Shown here in pieces: positions 1 through 6,331 of a stretch of 16,058 bases of DNA. The DNA is from Thermoplasmatales archaeon (GTDB taxonomy: Archaea > Thermoplasmatota > E2 > DHVEG-1), in assembly GCA_023140035.1 (NCBI GenBank), contig JAGLML010000009.1, positions 1 through 16,058 of the forward strand. The letters are read 5' to 3'. How positions within the stretch are numbered: position 1 is the first letter of the stretch; the number at the start of each line of letters is the position of its first letter. The position numbers and the translations under genes are program-made. The notes below the pieces were generated by a model. That model saw only the letters and a program-made list of their open reading frames with translations. It ran no database searches and had not been told where the DNA came from.

Positions 1-2
1 TT

Positions 3-1232
3 GCGATGGTTTTGATCACTCTTGTTTTTGCATCTGGTGCAGTACAACTTGAGAGGGGGTTTGATCTGGATCAGTTTGTCCCAGAAAATAATCCTGCGAT
101 GGAACTTTTTGATACTATTGCCGACTACTTTCCACATGCTAGTGAATATCAAGAGTATATCTTAATTGAAGGTAATGTTGCCACTGTTGAATCCTTGAAA
201 GGAATTGCGCAAACACATAGTAATATTGAAGATGATACGTTTGTTAGTCGAAATACTGAGGGCTCCATCAAAGTAACAAGTGTCTACTCAGTGATTCAAA
301 ATGCAGTAAAAAACAACCGATCCATGGTTGATGAATTTAATATTGATGAGAAAACAAGTATTCCAAAAACCGATGAAGATGTCCAAGCACTTTTAAATTA
401 TCTGTATGAAGGTTCGAATTTTAATATGGGCGACATTGAAATGGGCGAATTTGACTTGGAGGAATTAGGAAGCAGTGAGATACAAATGGCCTTGTATAAA
501 GATAATTCACGTTATACAGCTACGGTTATTCGATATTATCTTGATGCATCATTTCAGCTTGGAGGAGGAAATCTGCAGGATGATCTTGAACTGTTAAACA
601 AAGAGATCAATGAAGATATTGCAACATATGGAGATGCTACGGCAATTGCAACTGGGTATTCTCTTATCCAGTTAAGCGTAACCAATTCATTGACATCGAG
701 TCAATTTGTAGCAACAGGGATTTCTATTTTTCTTGCAGCAATCGTCCTTATTTTAGCCTATCGAAAGCCAACGCTTGGATTTATCGCAATGATACCTGTG
801 GGTATTTCTATGATTTGGATTTTAGGCACCATGTATTACTTTGGATACATATTGGATGTCTTGACTGTCACAGTAACAAGTATCACGATTGGCATTGGAA
901 TTGATTACTCTATACATGTAACAGAGCGGTTCCGACTTGTCGTTGATAAAACGGGAGATATTGAAAAAGCCGTTTGCGAAACAATTTCACATACTGGAGG
1001 AGCACTTCTTATTGCAGCGCTTACTACAGCACTTGCCTTCGGCATTCTTGTCCTAGCACCAATACCGCCGCAACAGCGATTTGGTATTATCCTTGCCATT
1101 ACAATCTCCTATTCGTTTTTAACTTCGGTTCTATTTCTGCCACTTTTCCTTGCTCGATGGGCAAAATGGCGGAAAAAAAGAAAAGGATTTATTATATCAC
1201 CGGGTCCGCCAAAGGATGATGTTGATAGTTAA
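3..1232 (+). CDS. RND superfamily (MMPL-type) exporter, 5'-truncated by window edge
   Basis: The reading frame is open at the left edge, so an ATG at position 6 lies inside a membrane segment and is probably not the true start. What remains is one RND half-unit: the end of a first membrane helix, then the typical FVPENNPAMELFDTI segment that follows TM1 in MMPL proteins, an extracytoplasmic domain of about 190 residues, and a C-terminal block of five hydrophobic helices. That block holds the GIGIDYSIH motif (about residues 297-305), where the Asp-Tyr pair is typical of the proton-relay helix of MMPL/HpnN-type transporters. It ends in a basic, proline-containing cytoplasmic tail. Since many archaeal members have two such halves, this is probably the second half of a roughly 800-residue protein. 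The substrate cannot be told from the sequence; lipids or other hydrophobic compounds are usual in the family. Membrane-located, proton-motive-force driven by family knowledge. Confidence 0.85.
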   Translation, partial: AMVLITLVFASGAVQLERGFDLDQFVPENNPAMELFDTIADYFPHASEYQEYILIEGNVATVESLKGIAQTHSNIEDDTFVSRNTEGSIKVTSVYSVIQNAVKNNRSMVDEFNIDEKTSIPKTDEDVQALLNYLYEGSNFNMGDIEMGEFDLEELGSSEIQMALYKDNSRYTATVIRYYLDASFQLGGGNLQDDLELLNKEINEDIATYGDATAIATGYSLIQLSVTNSLTSSQFVATGISIFLAAIVLILAYRKPTLGFIAMIPVGISMIWILGTMYYFGYILDVLTVTVTSITIGIGIDYSIHVTERFRLVVDKTGDIEKAVCETISHTGGALLIAALTTALAFGILVLAPIPPQQRFGIILAITISYSFLTSVLFLPLFLARWAKWRKKRKGFIISPGPPKDDVDS

Positions 1233-1314
1233 AGAGCTCCACGAAAATATGTGTAAACAGTAAAGTATCTATATAGATTGATAATACCAGGACTGTAACT
1301 GTGGGGATTATTGT

Positions 1315-2292
1315 ATGGTACAGAAAAGAATGAAAAATATTCTTGTGACTGGTGCAGTAGGGCAGATTGGTTCAGAGCTTACCATGGAGTTACGGAAGCG
1401 ATATGGTAACGATAATGTATTAGCAACTGGAAGAAAAACCAAGCCAAATAAGACACTACTGGATTCAGGTCCTTTTGAATTTATTGATATCACTGTAAGG
1501 GAAACCGTAGAAAAAGTAGTTGATGAGTATGATATCGATACCATTTATAACATGGCTGCTATTCTTTCTGCAGTTGGTGAGGAAAAACCATTATTGTGCT
1601 GGAATGTTAACATAAATGGGCTTTATAATATAATGGAAACCGCACATGAATGTGAGATGACTCGGGTTTTTGTGCCAAGTTCTATTGCCGTCTTTGGTCC
1701 TGAGACGCCACGAGATAATACTCCCCAAGAAACTGTGTTAAAACCAAAAACAATGTATGGTCTAACAAAAGTAGCAGGTGAACTGCTTGGTGATTATTAT
1801 TTTAAGCGATTCAATCTTGATGTTAGGGGTATAAGATATCCTGGAATTATTAGTAGTGAAACGCCTCCTGGTGGCGGTACAACTGACTATGCCGTAGAGA
1901 TATTCTATGAAGCTGTTAACAATAAAAAATATACATGTTTTGTAAAAGAGGATACTGTGCTTCCTATGATGCATATGCCTGACTGTATAAAAGGAACTAT
2001 CGACCTTATGGAAGCAGATATCTCAAGACTCAAACACCACTGTGACTTTAACCTAACTGCAATGAGTTTCTCAGTAGGTCAACTTGTAGATGAAATAAGG
2101 AAACATATTCCTGAGTTCACGTGTAACTATAAACCTGATTTTCGACAGGCCATTGCAGATTCTTGGCCTAGGTCAATAGACGATAGTGTTGCTAGGGAAG
2201 AATGGGGGTGGAAACCAGAATATGATCTACCGACCATGACGAAAGATATGCTTGATAAACTGATTAAACGGTACGAGGAAGTAAAACTCTAA
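1315..2292 (+). CDS. tdh: L-threonine 3-dehydrogenase, SDR (epimerase-like) type
   Basis: NAD-dependent oxidation of L-threonine to 2-amino-3-ketobutyrate in threonine catabolism, cytosolic. The 325-residue protein has an extended-SDR layout: GAVGQIG dinucleotide loop at residues 13-19, SSIAVFG around 122-128 with Ser123 as likely catalytic Ser, and YGLTK (Tyr148, Lys152). Beyond the generic fold, specific blocks recall animal and Thermoplasma/Flavobacterium SDR-type TDH: PPGGGTTDYAVEIFYEA, LPMMHMPDCI, and near the C-terminus FRQAIADSWPRSIDDS followed by WGWK. These separate it from sugar epimerases and from the zinc-type TDH. The start at 1315 is backed by a GGGGA sequence 7 nt upstream; Met6 (MKNILVTG) at 1330 is an alternative. 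No 2-amino-3-ketobutyrate CoA ligase (kbl) gene is next to it in this window. The next gene, an aldolase, follows after 82 nt on the same strand. Confidence 0.88.
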   Translation: MVQKRMKNILVTGAVGQIGSELTMELRKRYGNDNVLATGRKTKPNKTLLDSGPFEFIDITVRETVEKVVDEYDIDTIYNMAAILSAVGEEKPLLCWNVNINGLYNIMETAHECEMTRVFVPSSIAVFGPETPRDNTPQETVLKPKTMYGLTKVAGELLGDYYFKRFNLDVRGIRYPGIISSETPPGGGTTDYAVEIFYEAVNNKKYTCFVKEDTVLPMMHMPDCIKGTIDLMEADISRLKHHCDFNLTAMSFSVGQLVDEIRKHIPEFTCNYKPDFRQAIADSWPRSIDDSVAREEWGWKPEYDLPTMTKDMLDKLIKRYEEVKL

Positions 2293-2374
2293 AATCCTTC
2301 TAATTGGTTTTTATTCAGAAAGTTTTATCTGCTAAACCGTATTCTATTTTGATTATAAGTGAGGTGAATCTCTA

Positions 2375-3481
2375 TTGGCTGAATTAGAGGGGATAAGAGA
2401 ATATATAAATGGTAATATTGAAACAATCAAGGGGCATCTAGGTGGAGAGTCAGATTATCTTTTAGGGCATACTTGTGAGAAGATACGAAAAGAATCATTA
2501 TATCTTCCAGGATCCGATTTTGTTGACAGAACATTTGTAGATTCAGATAGACATACTCAGGTTTTAAGAAATCTTAAATCAATTTTTAATCATGGGAGAT
2601 TAGCTGGTACTGGTTATCTATCAATACTCCCTGTTGATCAGGGAATAGAACATTCCGCTGCAGCATCGTTTACCCCCAATCCAATGTATTTTGATCCTGA
2701 AAACATAGTAAAACTTGCAATCAAGGGAGGATGCAATGCTGTAGCATCAACCCTTGGAGTATTAGGCGCAGTCTCCAGAAAATATGCTCATAAGATACCT
2801 TTTATTGTGAAGATCAATCATAACGAACTCCTATCATATCCAAATAACTTTGATCAAATAATGTTTGCAGGTGTTGAACAAGCATGGGAAATGGGAGCAG
2901 CGGCAATTGGTTGTACGATTTATTTTGGCTCAGAAGAGTCCAATAGACAAATCCAGGAAGTCAGTCAGGCATTCAAGTATGCCCATGAGCTGGGTATGGC
3001 TACCGTATTGTGGTGTTACCTTAGAAACGCTGCTTTTAAGGTAGATGGAAACGATTATCACGCCTCGGCAGACCTTACAGGTCAAGCAAATCACCTTGGG
3101 GTTACCATTGAGGCAGATATTGTTAAACAAAAGCTTCCAACTATAAATGGTGGATATGTAGCACTCAATAGAGACGAAGTGAAGTATGGCAAAATAGATG
3201 AGAAAGCATATACCGAACTGGCTTCTGATCACCCAATAGACTTAACACGATATCAAATTGCCAATTGCTACATGGGTAGAGTTGGACTGATAAATTCCGG
3301 TGGTGCCTCTGGTGAAGATGATTTTGCTCAAGCAGTGAGAACCGCAGTAATCAATAAACGTGCTGGGGGAACAGGATTGATATCTGGTAGGAAAGCATTT
3401 CAAAGACCTTTTGATGAAGGCGTAAAATTACTCAATGCAATTCAAGATGTTTATCTCTGCAAAGAAATAACTATCGCATAG
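2375..3481 (+). CDS. fbaB: class I fructose-bisphosphate aldolase, FbaB/DhnA family
   Basis: Catalyses reversible cleavage of fructose 1,6-bisphosphate to dihydroxyacetone phosphate and glyceraldehyde 3-phosphate through a Schiff base, metal-independent, in glycolysis/gluconeogenesis. The 368-residue product is close in length to bacterial FbaB (about 350). Diagnostic segments are SILPVDQGIEHSA (residues 83-95), IVKINHNELLSYPNNFDQ (144-161), VLWCYLRNAAFK (211-222) and HASADLTGQANH followed by TIEADIVKQKLP, where Lys251 is the likely Schiff-base lysine by alignment to the DhnA family. A glycine-rich phosphate-binding end is present (NSGG at 307-310, GGTG then ISGRKAFQR around 331-344). The gene starts with TTG at 2375: a GAGGTG Shine-Dalgarno sequence at 2361-2366 sits 8 nt upstream and no better start is nearby. 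A T-rich terminator-like stretch follows the stop. Confidence 0.9.
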   Translation: MAELEGIREYINGNIETIKGHLGGESDYLLGHTCEKIRKESLYLPGSDFVDRTFVDSDRHTQVLRNLKSIFNHGRLAGTGYLSILPVDQGIEHSAAASFTPNPMYFDPENIVKLAIKGGCNAVASTLGVLGAVSRKYAHKIPFIVKINHNELLSYPNNFDQIMFAGVEQAWEMGAAAIGCTIYFGSEESNRQIQEVSQAFKYAHELGMATVLWCYLRNAAFKVDGNDYHASADLTGQANHLGVTIEADIVKQKLPTINGGYVALNRDEVKYGKIDEKAYTELASDHPIDLTRYQIANCYMGRVGLINSGGASGEDDFAQAVRTAVINKRAGGTGLISGRKAFQRPFDEGVKLLNAIQDVYLCKEITIA

Positions 3482-3495
3482 ATTTCCTATCCTTT

Positions 3496-3527
3496 AAAAT
3501 AAAAGCTAAAAACCTTCTTTATTTTTT
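3496..3527 (+). terminator. AT-rich imperfect hairpin plus T-tract after the aldolase gene
   Basis: An A-rich arm at 3496-3505 (AAAATAAAAG) can pair, with one bulge, with CTTTATTTT at 3517-3525, running into a T-tract at 3522-3527. Archaeal termination depends mainly on T-rich stretches, so the T-tract between this gene and the next promoter is the stronger part of the case. Confidence 0.4.
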
Positions 3528-3537
3528 AATATACTAG

Positions 3538-3545
3538 TTTATAAT
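3538..3545 (+). promoter_or_regulatory. boxA (TATA) of the leuC-leuD operon
   Basis: TTTATAAT is centred about 28 nt upstream of the ATG at 3570. That is the spacing at which archaeal transcription starts at or just before the start codon. No Shine-Dalgarno sequence is visible before the ATG, which fits a leaderless mRNA. Confidence 0.55.
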
Positions 3546-3569
3546 CTTCTGCAGTATTGCCTTGAATGA

Positions 3570-4829
3570 ATGGCAAGTACAATAGCTGAAAAAATACTGG
3601 CACGAGCTTCTGGAAAAAAAGAGGTGAAAGCGGGAGAAATTGTTGATGCAGACATTGATCTTGCTATGAGTCACGACAATACTGCATTAGTCTCAAAAAT
3701 TTTTAAAGAAATGGATAAAAAAAATGTTTGGAACTCGCAGAGGATAGTAATAGTTCTTGACCATCAAACTCCTGCAAACACTATCAAAACTGCAGAAAAT
3801 CATAAACTCATTCGTGAATTTGTAAAAAAACAAAATATCAAAAACCTTTTTGATGTGGGTGAAGGTATATGCCATCAAATACTTCCTGAGAAGGGGTTTG
3901 TTCATCCAGGAATGCTAATTGTTGGAACTGATTCCCATACAACAACCTATGGGGCGTTTGGTGCATTTGCAACTGGTATTGGCACCACTGATATGGCTGC
4001 TGTTTGGTCTACAGGAAAACTATGGTTAAAGGTTCCTAAGACATTGGGATTCGATATTTCTGGTGAGTTATCAAAGTATGTAATGTCGAAAGATGTTATA
4101 CTTTATTTGATAAGTAAAATAGGTGCAGATGGCGCTAATTACAAGGCATGTGAATTTTATGGAGATACTATAGAAAACATGTCTATCGACAGTAGAATGT
4201 GTATCTCTAATCAAGCTATGGAAGCAGGCGCCAAGGCTGCAATCATTCCACCAGATAAAAAGACACTTGATTATCTTAAATTGAGGACTAAAGAACCGTT
4301 TGAATTGCTCTATTCAGATAAAGATGCAGAATACGAAAAAACGTTTGATTTTGATGTGACAGATACTGAACCACAGGTAGCATGTCCAGGCAAGGTTGAT
4401 AACGCAAAACCTGTTAGCAAAGTAACAGGGGTAAAGATAAATCAGGCGGTTTTAGGCTCGTGCGCAAATGGTCGACTGGAGGATTTTGCTATAGCAGCTG
4501 ATATACTAAAGGACAAGACTATTTCAAAAAATGTAAGAATGATAGTCGTTCCTGCTTCCCGTTCTGTTTATCTTGAAGCCATAACAAAGGGCTATATTGA
4601 AATATTCTTAAAAGCAGGAGCCGTCGTGGTAAACCCTGGTTGTGGCCCTTGCCTTGGTTTACATCAAGGGGTGCTCGCAGATGGAGAATGTGTGATTTCC
4701 TCAACAAATCGTAACTTTAAAGGAAGAATGGGTGCACCTGGGGCAGAGATATATTTAGGTTCTCCTGCCACCGTTGTAGCTTCAGCGGTAAAAGGGGAAA
4801 TAACAGATCCAAGGGACATGATGCTATGA
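3570..4829 (+). CDS. leuC: 3-isopropylmalate dehydratase / homoaconitase family, large subunit
   Basis: Large, iron-sulfur subunit of a two-protein aconitase-family hydro-lyase. In leucine synthesis it isomerises 2-isopropylmalate to 3-isopropylmalate with the small subunit encoded next to it. The 419-residue length is that of the archaeal/HacA-like large subunit. Motifs include MSHDNTALV (33-41), DHQTPANT (64-71), GTDSHTTTYGAFGAFATGIG (119-138), and the three 4Fe-4S ligands Cys298 (GSCANGR), Cys358 and Cys361 (NPGCGPCLG). The cluster ligands are intact, so the enzyme should be active. Its stop overlaps the start of the small-subunit gene by 4 nt (ATGA), so the two are translationally coupled. 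leuA and leuB are not in the window, so homoaconitase, citramalate-pathway or 2,3-dimethylmalate dehydratase roles cannot be excluded from this subunit alone. The start is supported by a boxA 28 nt upstream. Confidence 0.88.
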   Translation: MASTIAEKILARASGKKEVKAGEIVDADIDLAMSHDNTALVSKIFKEMDKKNVWNSQRIVIVLDHQTPANTIKTAENHKLIREFVKKQNIKNLFDVGEGICHQILPEKGFVHPGMLIVGTDSHTTTYGAFGAFATGIGTTDMAAVWSTGKLWLKVPKTLGFDISGELSKYVMSKDVILYLISKIGADGANYKACEFYGDTIENMSIDSRMCISNQAMEAGAKAAIIPPDKKTLDYLKLRTKEPFELLYSDKDAEYEKTFDFDVTDTEPQVACPGKVDNAKPVSKVTGVKINQAVLGSCANGRLEDFAIAADILKDKTISKNVRMIVVPASRSVYLEAITKGYIEIFLKAGAVVVNPGCGPCLGLHQGVLADGECVISSTNRNFKGRMGAPGAEIYLGSPATVVASAVKGEITDPRDMML

Positions 4830-5320
4830 TTCTGAAAGGCAATGCAATGAAATATGGAGACGACATAAACACAGATGTCATAATTCCTGGAAGGTATCTA
4901 AATTTTGTTAAACCAGAAGAACTCGCTCTTCATACCATGGAGGATTTGGATCCAGATTTCTTTAAAACATTTACAAAAGGAGATGTCATTGTAGCAGGAC
5001 GAAACTTTGGATGTGGTTCATCCAGAGAGCAAGCTGCAATGTGTTTAAAATATGCAGGAGTTGGAGCAATTGTTGCAAAATCATTTGCACGGATATTTTA
5101 TAGAAATGCGATAAATCAGGGATTGCCCGTTATTGAATCTTCAGAAGCGGTAGATGCAATTGAGAATGAAGATGAACTATCGATTGATTTTGATAAAGGA
5201 TTGATTAAAAATGTAACTAAAAATCTATGGTTTACCATGCAGCCGGTTCCCGAATTTCTACGAGACATAATTACTGCAGGTGGACTGGTTCCTTGGTTGC
5301 GTGAAAAATCGCACAGCTAG
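4826..5320 (+). CDS. leuD: 3-isopropylmalate dehydratase family, small (swivel) subunit
   Basis: Small subunit partner of the large subunit immediately upstream; it supplies the swivelling domain that closes the active site. The 164-residue length is standard for archaeal LeuD/HacB. Motifs are GDDINTDVIIPGRYLNF (11-27) and GRNFGCGSSREQA (58-70), the latter containing the conserved GCGSSRE active-site segment. In this family the residues after the YL of the GRYLxx loop influence substrate choice. Here they are Asn-Phe (YLNF, 24-27), not the YLRT associated with archaeal homoaconitase, which mildly favours a hydrophobic-substrate enzyme such as isopropylmalate isomerase. The start ATG overlaps the leuC stop. 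The gene converges with the ACT regulator, and only 8 nt separate the two stop codons. Confidence 0.87.
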   Translation: MILKGNAMKYGDDINTDVIIPGRYLNFVKPEELALHTMEDLDPDFFKTFTKGDVIVAGRNFGCGSSREQAAMCLKYAGVGAIVAKSFARIFYRNAINQGLPVIESSEAVDAIENEDELSIDFDKGLIKNVTKNLWFTMQPVPEFLRDIITAGGLVPWLREKSHS

Positions 5321-5328
5321 TTTTCTAT

Positions 5329-5829
5329 CTAGTAGATGAGTACTGCTTTTACTCCTTTTGCTTTTCTAATTTTTGGTATAAGCGAACCAGGTATCAATTT
5401 TTCCGTTACAATGAAAAGTCTTGGTTCCTCAGAGATTTCAAAATCATCGACTATCGACTGGCGTATACTAATCTTGTTATTTGCAATAATTGTTGCGACA
5501 TCGGCGAGTATTCCTGGCATACTTGGATCTTCTGGTATTATTTCTATTACGCCCCATTTCATGTTTGGTGCCACGTCCTTTAAATGACAGGTCGGTGCAA
5601 GTTTAGAAAATATTTGATGTAATTCGGGTTCTTTTACAATAACGTCTATCGTGGCTTTTATTGATCTTCTATCTATATCCAGAGCTCGTGCTATTTTTGA
5701 ATCCGAGAGTTCTATTTCTCCACAATATATCTTGTTATTTTTTATTTTCAGCCCATATTCTAACAATTTTTGTGCAACTTTTCTTCGTTTTGGATAGCCT
5801 TTGAAATATTTAGCAATATCCTGCCACAT
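5329..5829 (-). CDS. HTH-ACT regulator of amino-acid metabolism (COG2061-like)
   Basis: A 166-residue protein with an N-terminal DNA-binding-type helical region (about 15-66, with SDSKIARALDIDRRSIKATI as the likely HTH) and a C-terminal ACT domain (about 93-166: WGVIEIIPEDPSMPGILADV, ISIRQSIVDD, and a VTEKLIPG to LIY end). ACT domains bind amino acids, so an amino-acid-responsive transcription regulator is the natural reading. It resembles the archaeal family annotated as regulators of amino acid metabolism with an ACT domain. The frame is open up to 5910, but the start at 5829 is preferred: the protein families begin with MW-x-x-I-x-KYF, and a boxA at 5853-5861 lies 28 nt upstream, predicting a leaderless mRNA. 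It is divergent from trpB2 and convergent with leuD, so tryptophan or branched-chain amino acids are candidate ligands. The effector is unknown. Confidence 0.8.
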   Translation of the reverse strand: MWQDIAKYFKGYPKRRKVAQKLLEYGLKIKNNKIYCGEIELSDSKIARALDIDRRSIKATIDVIVKEPELHQIFSKLAPTCHLKDVAPNMKWGVIEIIPEDPSMPGILADVATIIANNKISIRQSIVDDFEISEEPRLFIVTEKLIPGSLIPKIRKAKGVKAVLIY

Positions 5830-5852
5830 ACACAATAATACTGTTTTGAAAG

Positions 5853-5861
5853 CATATAAAT
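5853..5861 (-). promoter_or_regulatory. boxA of the HTH-ACT regulator gene, possibly bidirectional
   Basis: Read on the minus strand this is ATTTATATG, centred 28 nt upstream of the ATG at 5829, with no ribosome-binding site in between: a leaderless arrangement. On the plus strand the same bases are part of CATATAAATATTG, centred about 33 nt upstream of the ATG at 5890, so one TATA region could serve both directions. Confidence 0.55.
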
Positions 5862-5889
5862 ATTGTTCATTTTTACTAATATATTTACT

Positions 5890-6015
5890 ATGAAGTACAA
5901 AACTAGACAACAGTTACCACAAAAATGGCAGAAGGAGGGTAAAGAACTCGATAGAAGATTGAAGGCTTCCCTTATTGCTCTATTTCTGTTTTTTCTCCTA
6001 AAACTCTCATTTTAA
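5890..6015 (+). CDS. possible 41-aa small membrane protein
   Basis: A short frame divergent from the HTH-ACT gene encodes 41 residues: a very basic, hydrophilic N-terminal half (Lys/Arg/Gln-rich, residues 1-25) followed by a hydrophobic stretch (about 27-39, SLIALFLFFLLKL) that could be a membrane anchor. The promoter-like CATATAAATA is about 33 nt upstream of its ATG, so it could be expressed with almost no leader. No family is recognised. A short frame in AT-rich spacer can arise by chance, and Phe/Leu/Lys are cheap in such DNA, so this is a candidate only. Conservation in related genomes would decide. Confidence 0.3.
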   Translation: MKYKTRQQLPQKWQKEGKELDRRLKASLIALFLFFLLKLSF

Positions 6016-6262
6016 AATAATTCTATTCTTCTATATTACATTTTTTGTTGTTTATATTTTAATATTGGAAGTTCTTTACTTCCGACATTTACTATGTGAA
6101 AAGGTGAAGATTTATTGTTTTTCTTTTTTGTCATTCATTCTCTCCATATTACTATTATTTTTTATAATATATAAATATTGTGCAAGATGGAAGGTCTCAC
6201 AGTCAATCACCACCATTTAGTCACCACATCACTCTTACTATCAATTATTAGGCGATTCGTCG
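6016..6262. other. intergenic control region, 247 nt without a supported gene
   Basis: Very AT-rich spacer between the candidate microprotein and the trpB2 operator. It contains the 6-bp hairpin at 6067-6083, a near-symmetric TATA-like element at 6161-6175 (TTTATA-ATA-TATAAA) and a pair of TCACCAC direct repeats at 6207-6213 and 6221-6227. The TATA-like element could drive an untranslated RNA towards trpB2 starting near 6195, but no RNA family is recognisable. Confidence 0.35.
6067..6083. other. small hairpin in the regulator-trpB2 intergenic region
   Basis: Perfect 6-bp inverted repeat GGAAGT / ACTTCC with a 5-nt TCTTT loop. It lies just downstream of a TATA-like TTTATATTTT (6050s). It may be a short transcript structure or an operator; there is nothing further to support a function. 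Confidence 0.3.
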
Positions 6263-6290
6263 ATGTACAAATTTGTACTATAATGTACAA
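6263..6290 (+). promoter_or_regulatory. tandem TRP-box-like operator upstream of trpB2
   Basis: ATGTACAA occurs at 6263-6270 and again at 6283-6290, start to start exactly 20 bp, close to two DNA turns. The first copy is half of a perfect 14-bp palindrome, GTACAAATTTGTAC (6265-6278). The second copy ends about 11 bp before boxA. TGTACA is the TRP-box core bound by the TrpY repressor of Methanothermobacter, which controls the trp operon and also trpB2 there. That this is a Trp-responsive operator here is inference from the motif plus its position at a trpB2 promoter. Confidence 0.65.
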
Positions 6291-6301
6291 TTTTAGAAAT
6301 A

Positions 6302-6309
6302 TTTATATA
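6302..6309 (+). promoter_or_regulatory. boxA of trpB2 (leaderless promoter)
   Basis: TTTATATA is a perfect archaeal boxA core. Its centre is about 26 nt upstream of the trpB2 ATG, so transcription should begin at or within a few bases of the start codon. No Shine-Dalgarno sequence is present. Confidence 0.7.
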
Positions 6310-6331
6310 GTACCTTGATAATAATTAATAT

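Noticed and set aside
5316..5334. CTAG inverted repeat between leuD and the HTH-ACT gene
   Set aside because: Only 4-bp arms in a short convergent gap; not enough to call a terminator.
5830..5910. N-terminal extension of the HTH-ACT regulator to the ATG at 5910
   Set aside because: The extra 27 residues do not resemble the family, and a boxA lies within them at the leaderless distance from 5829.
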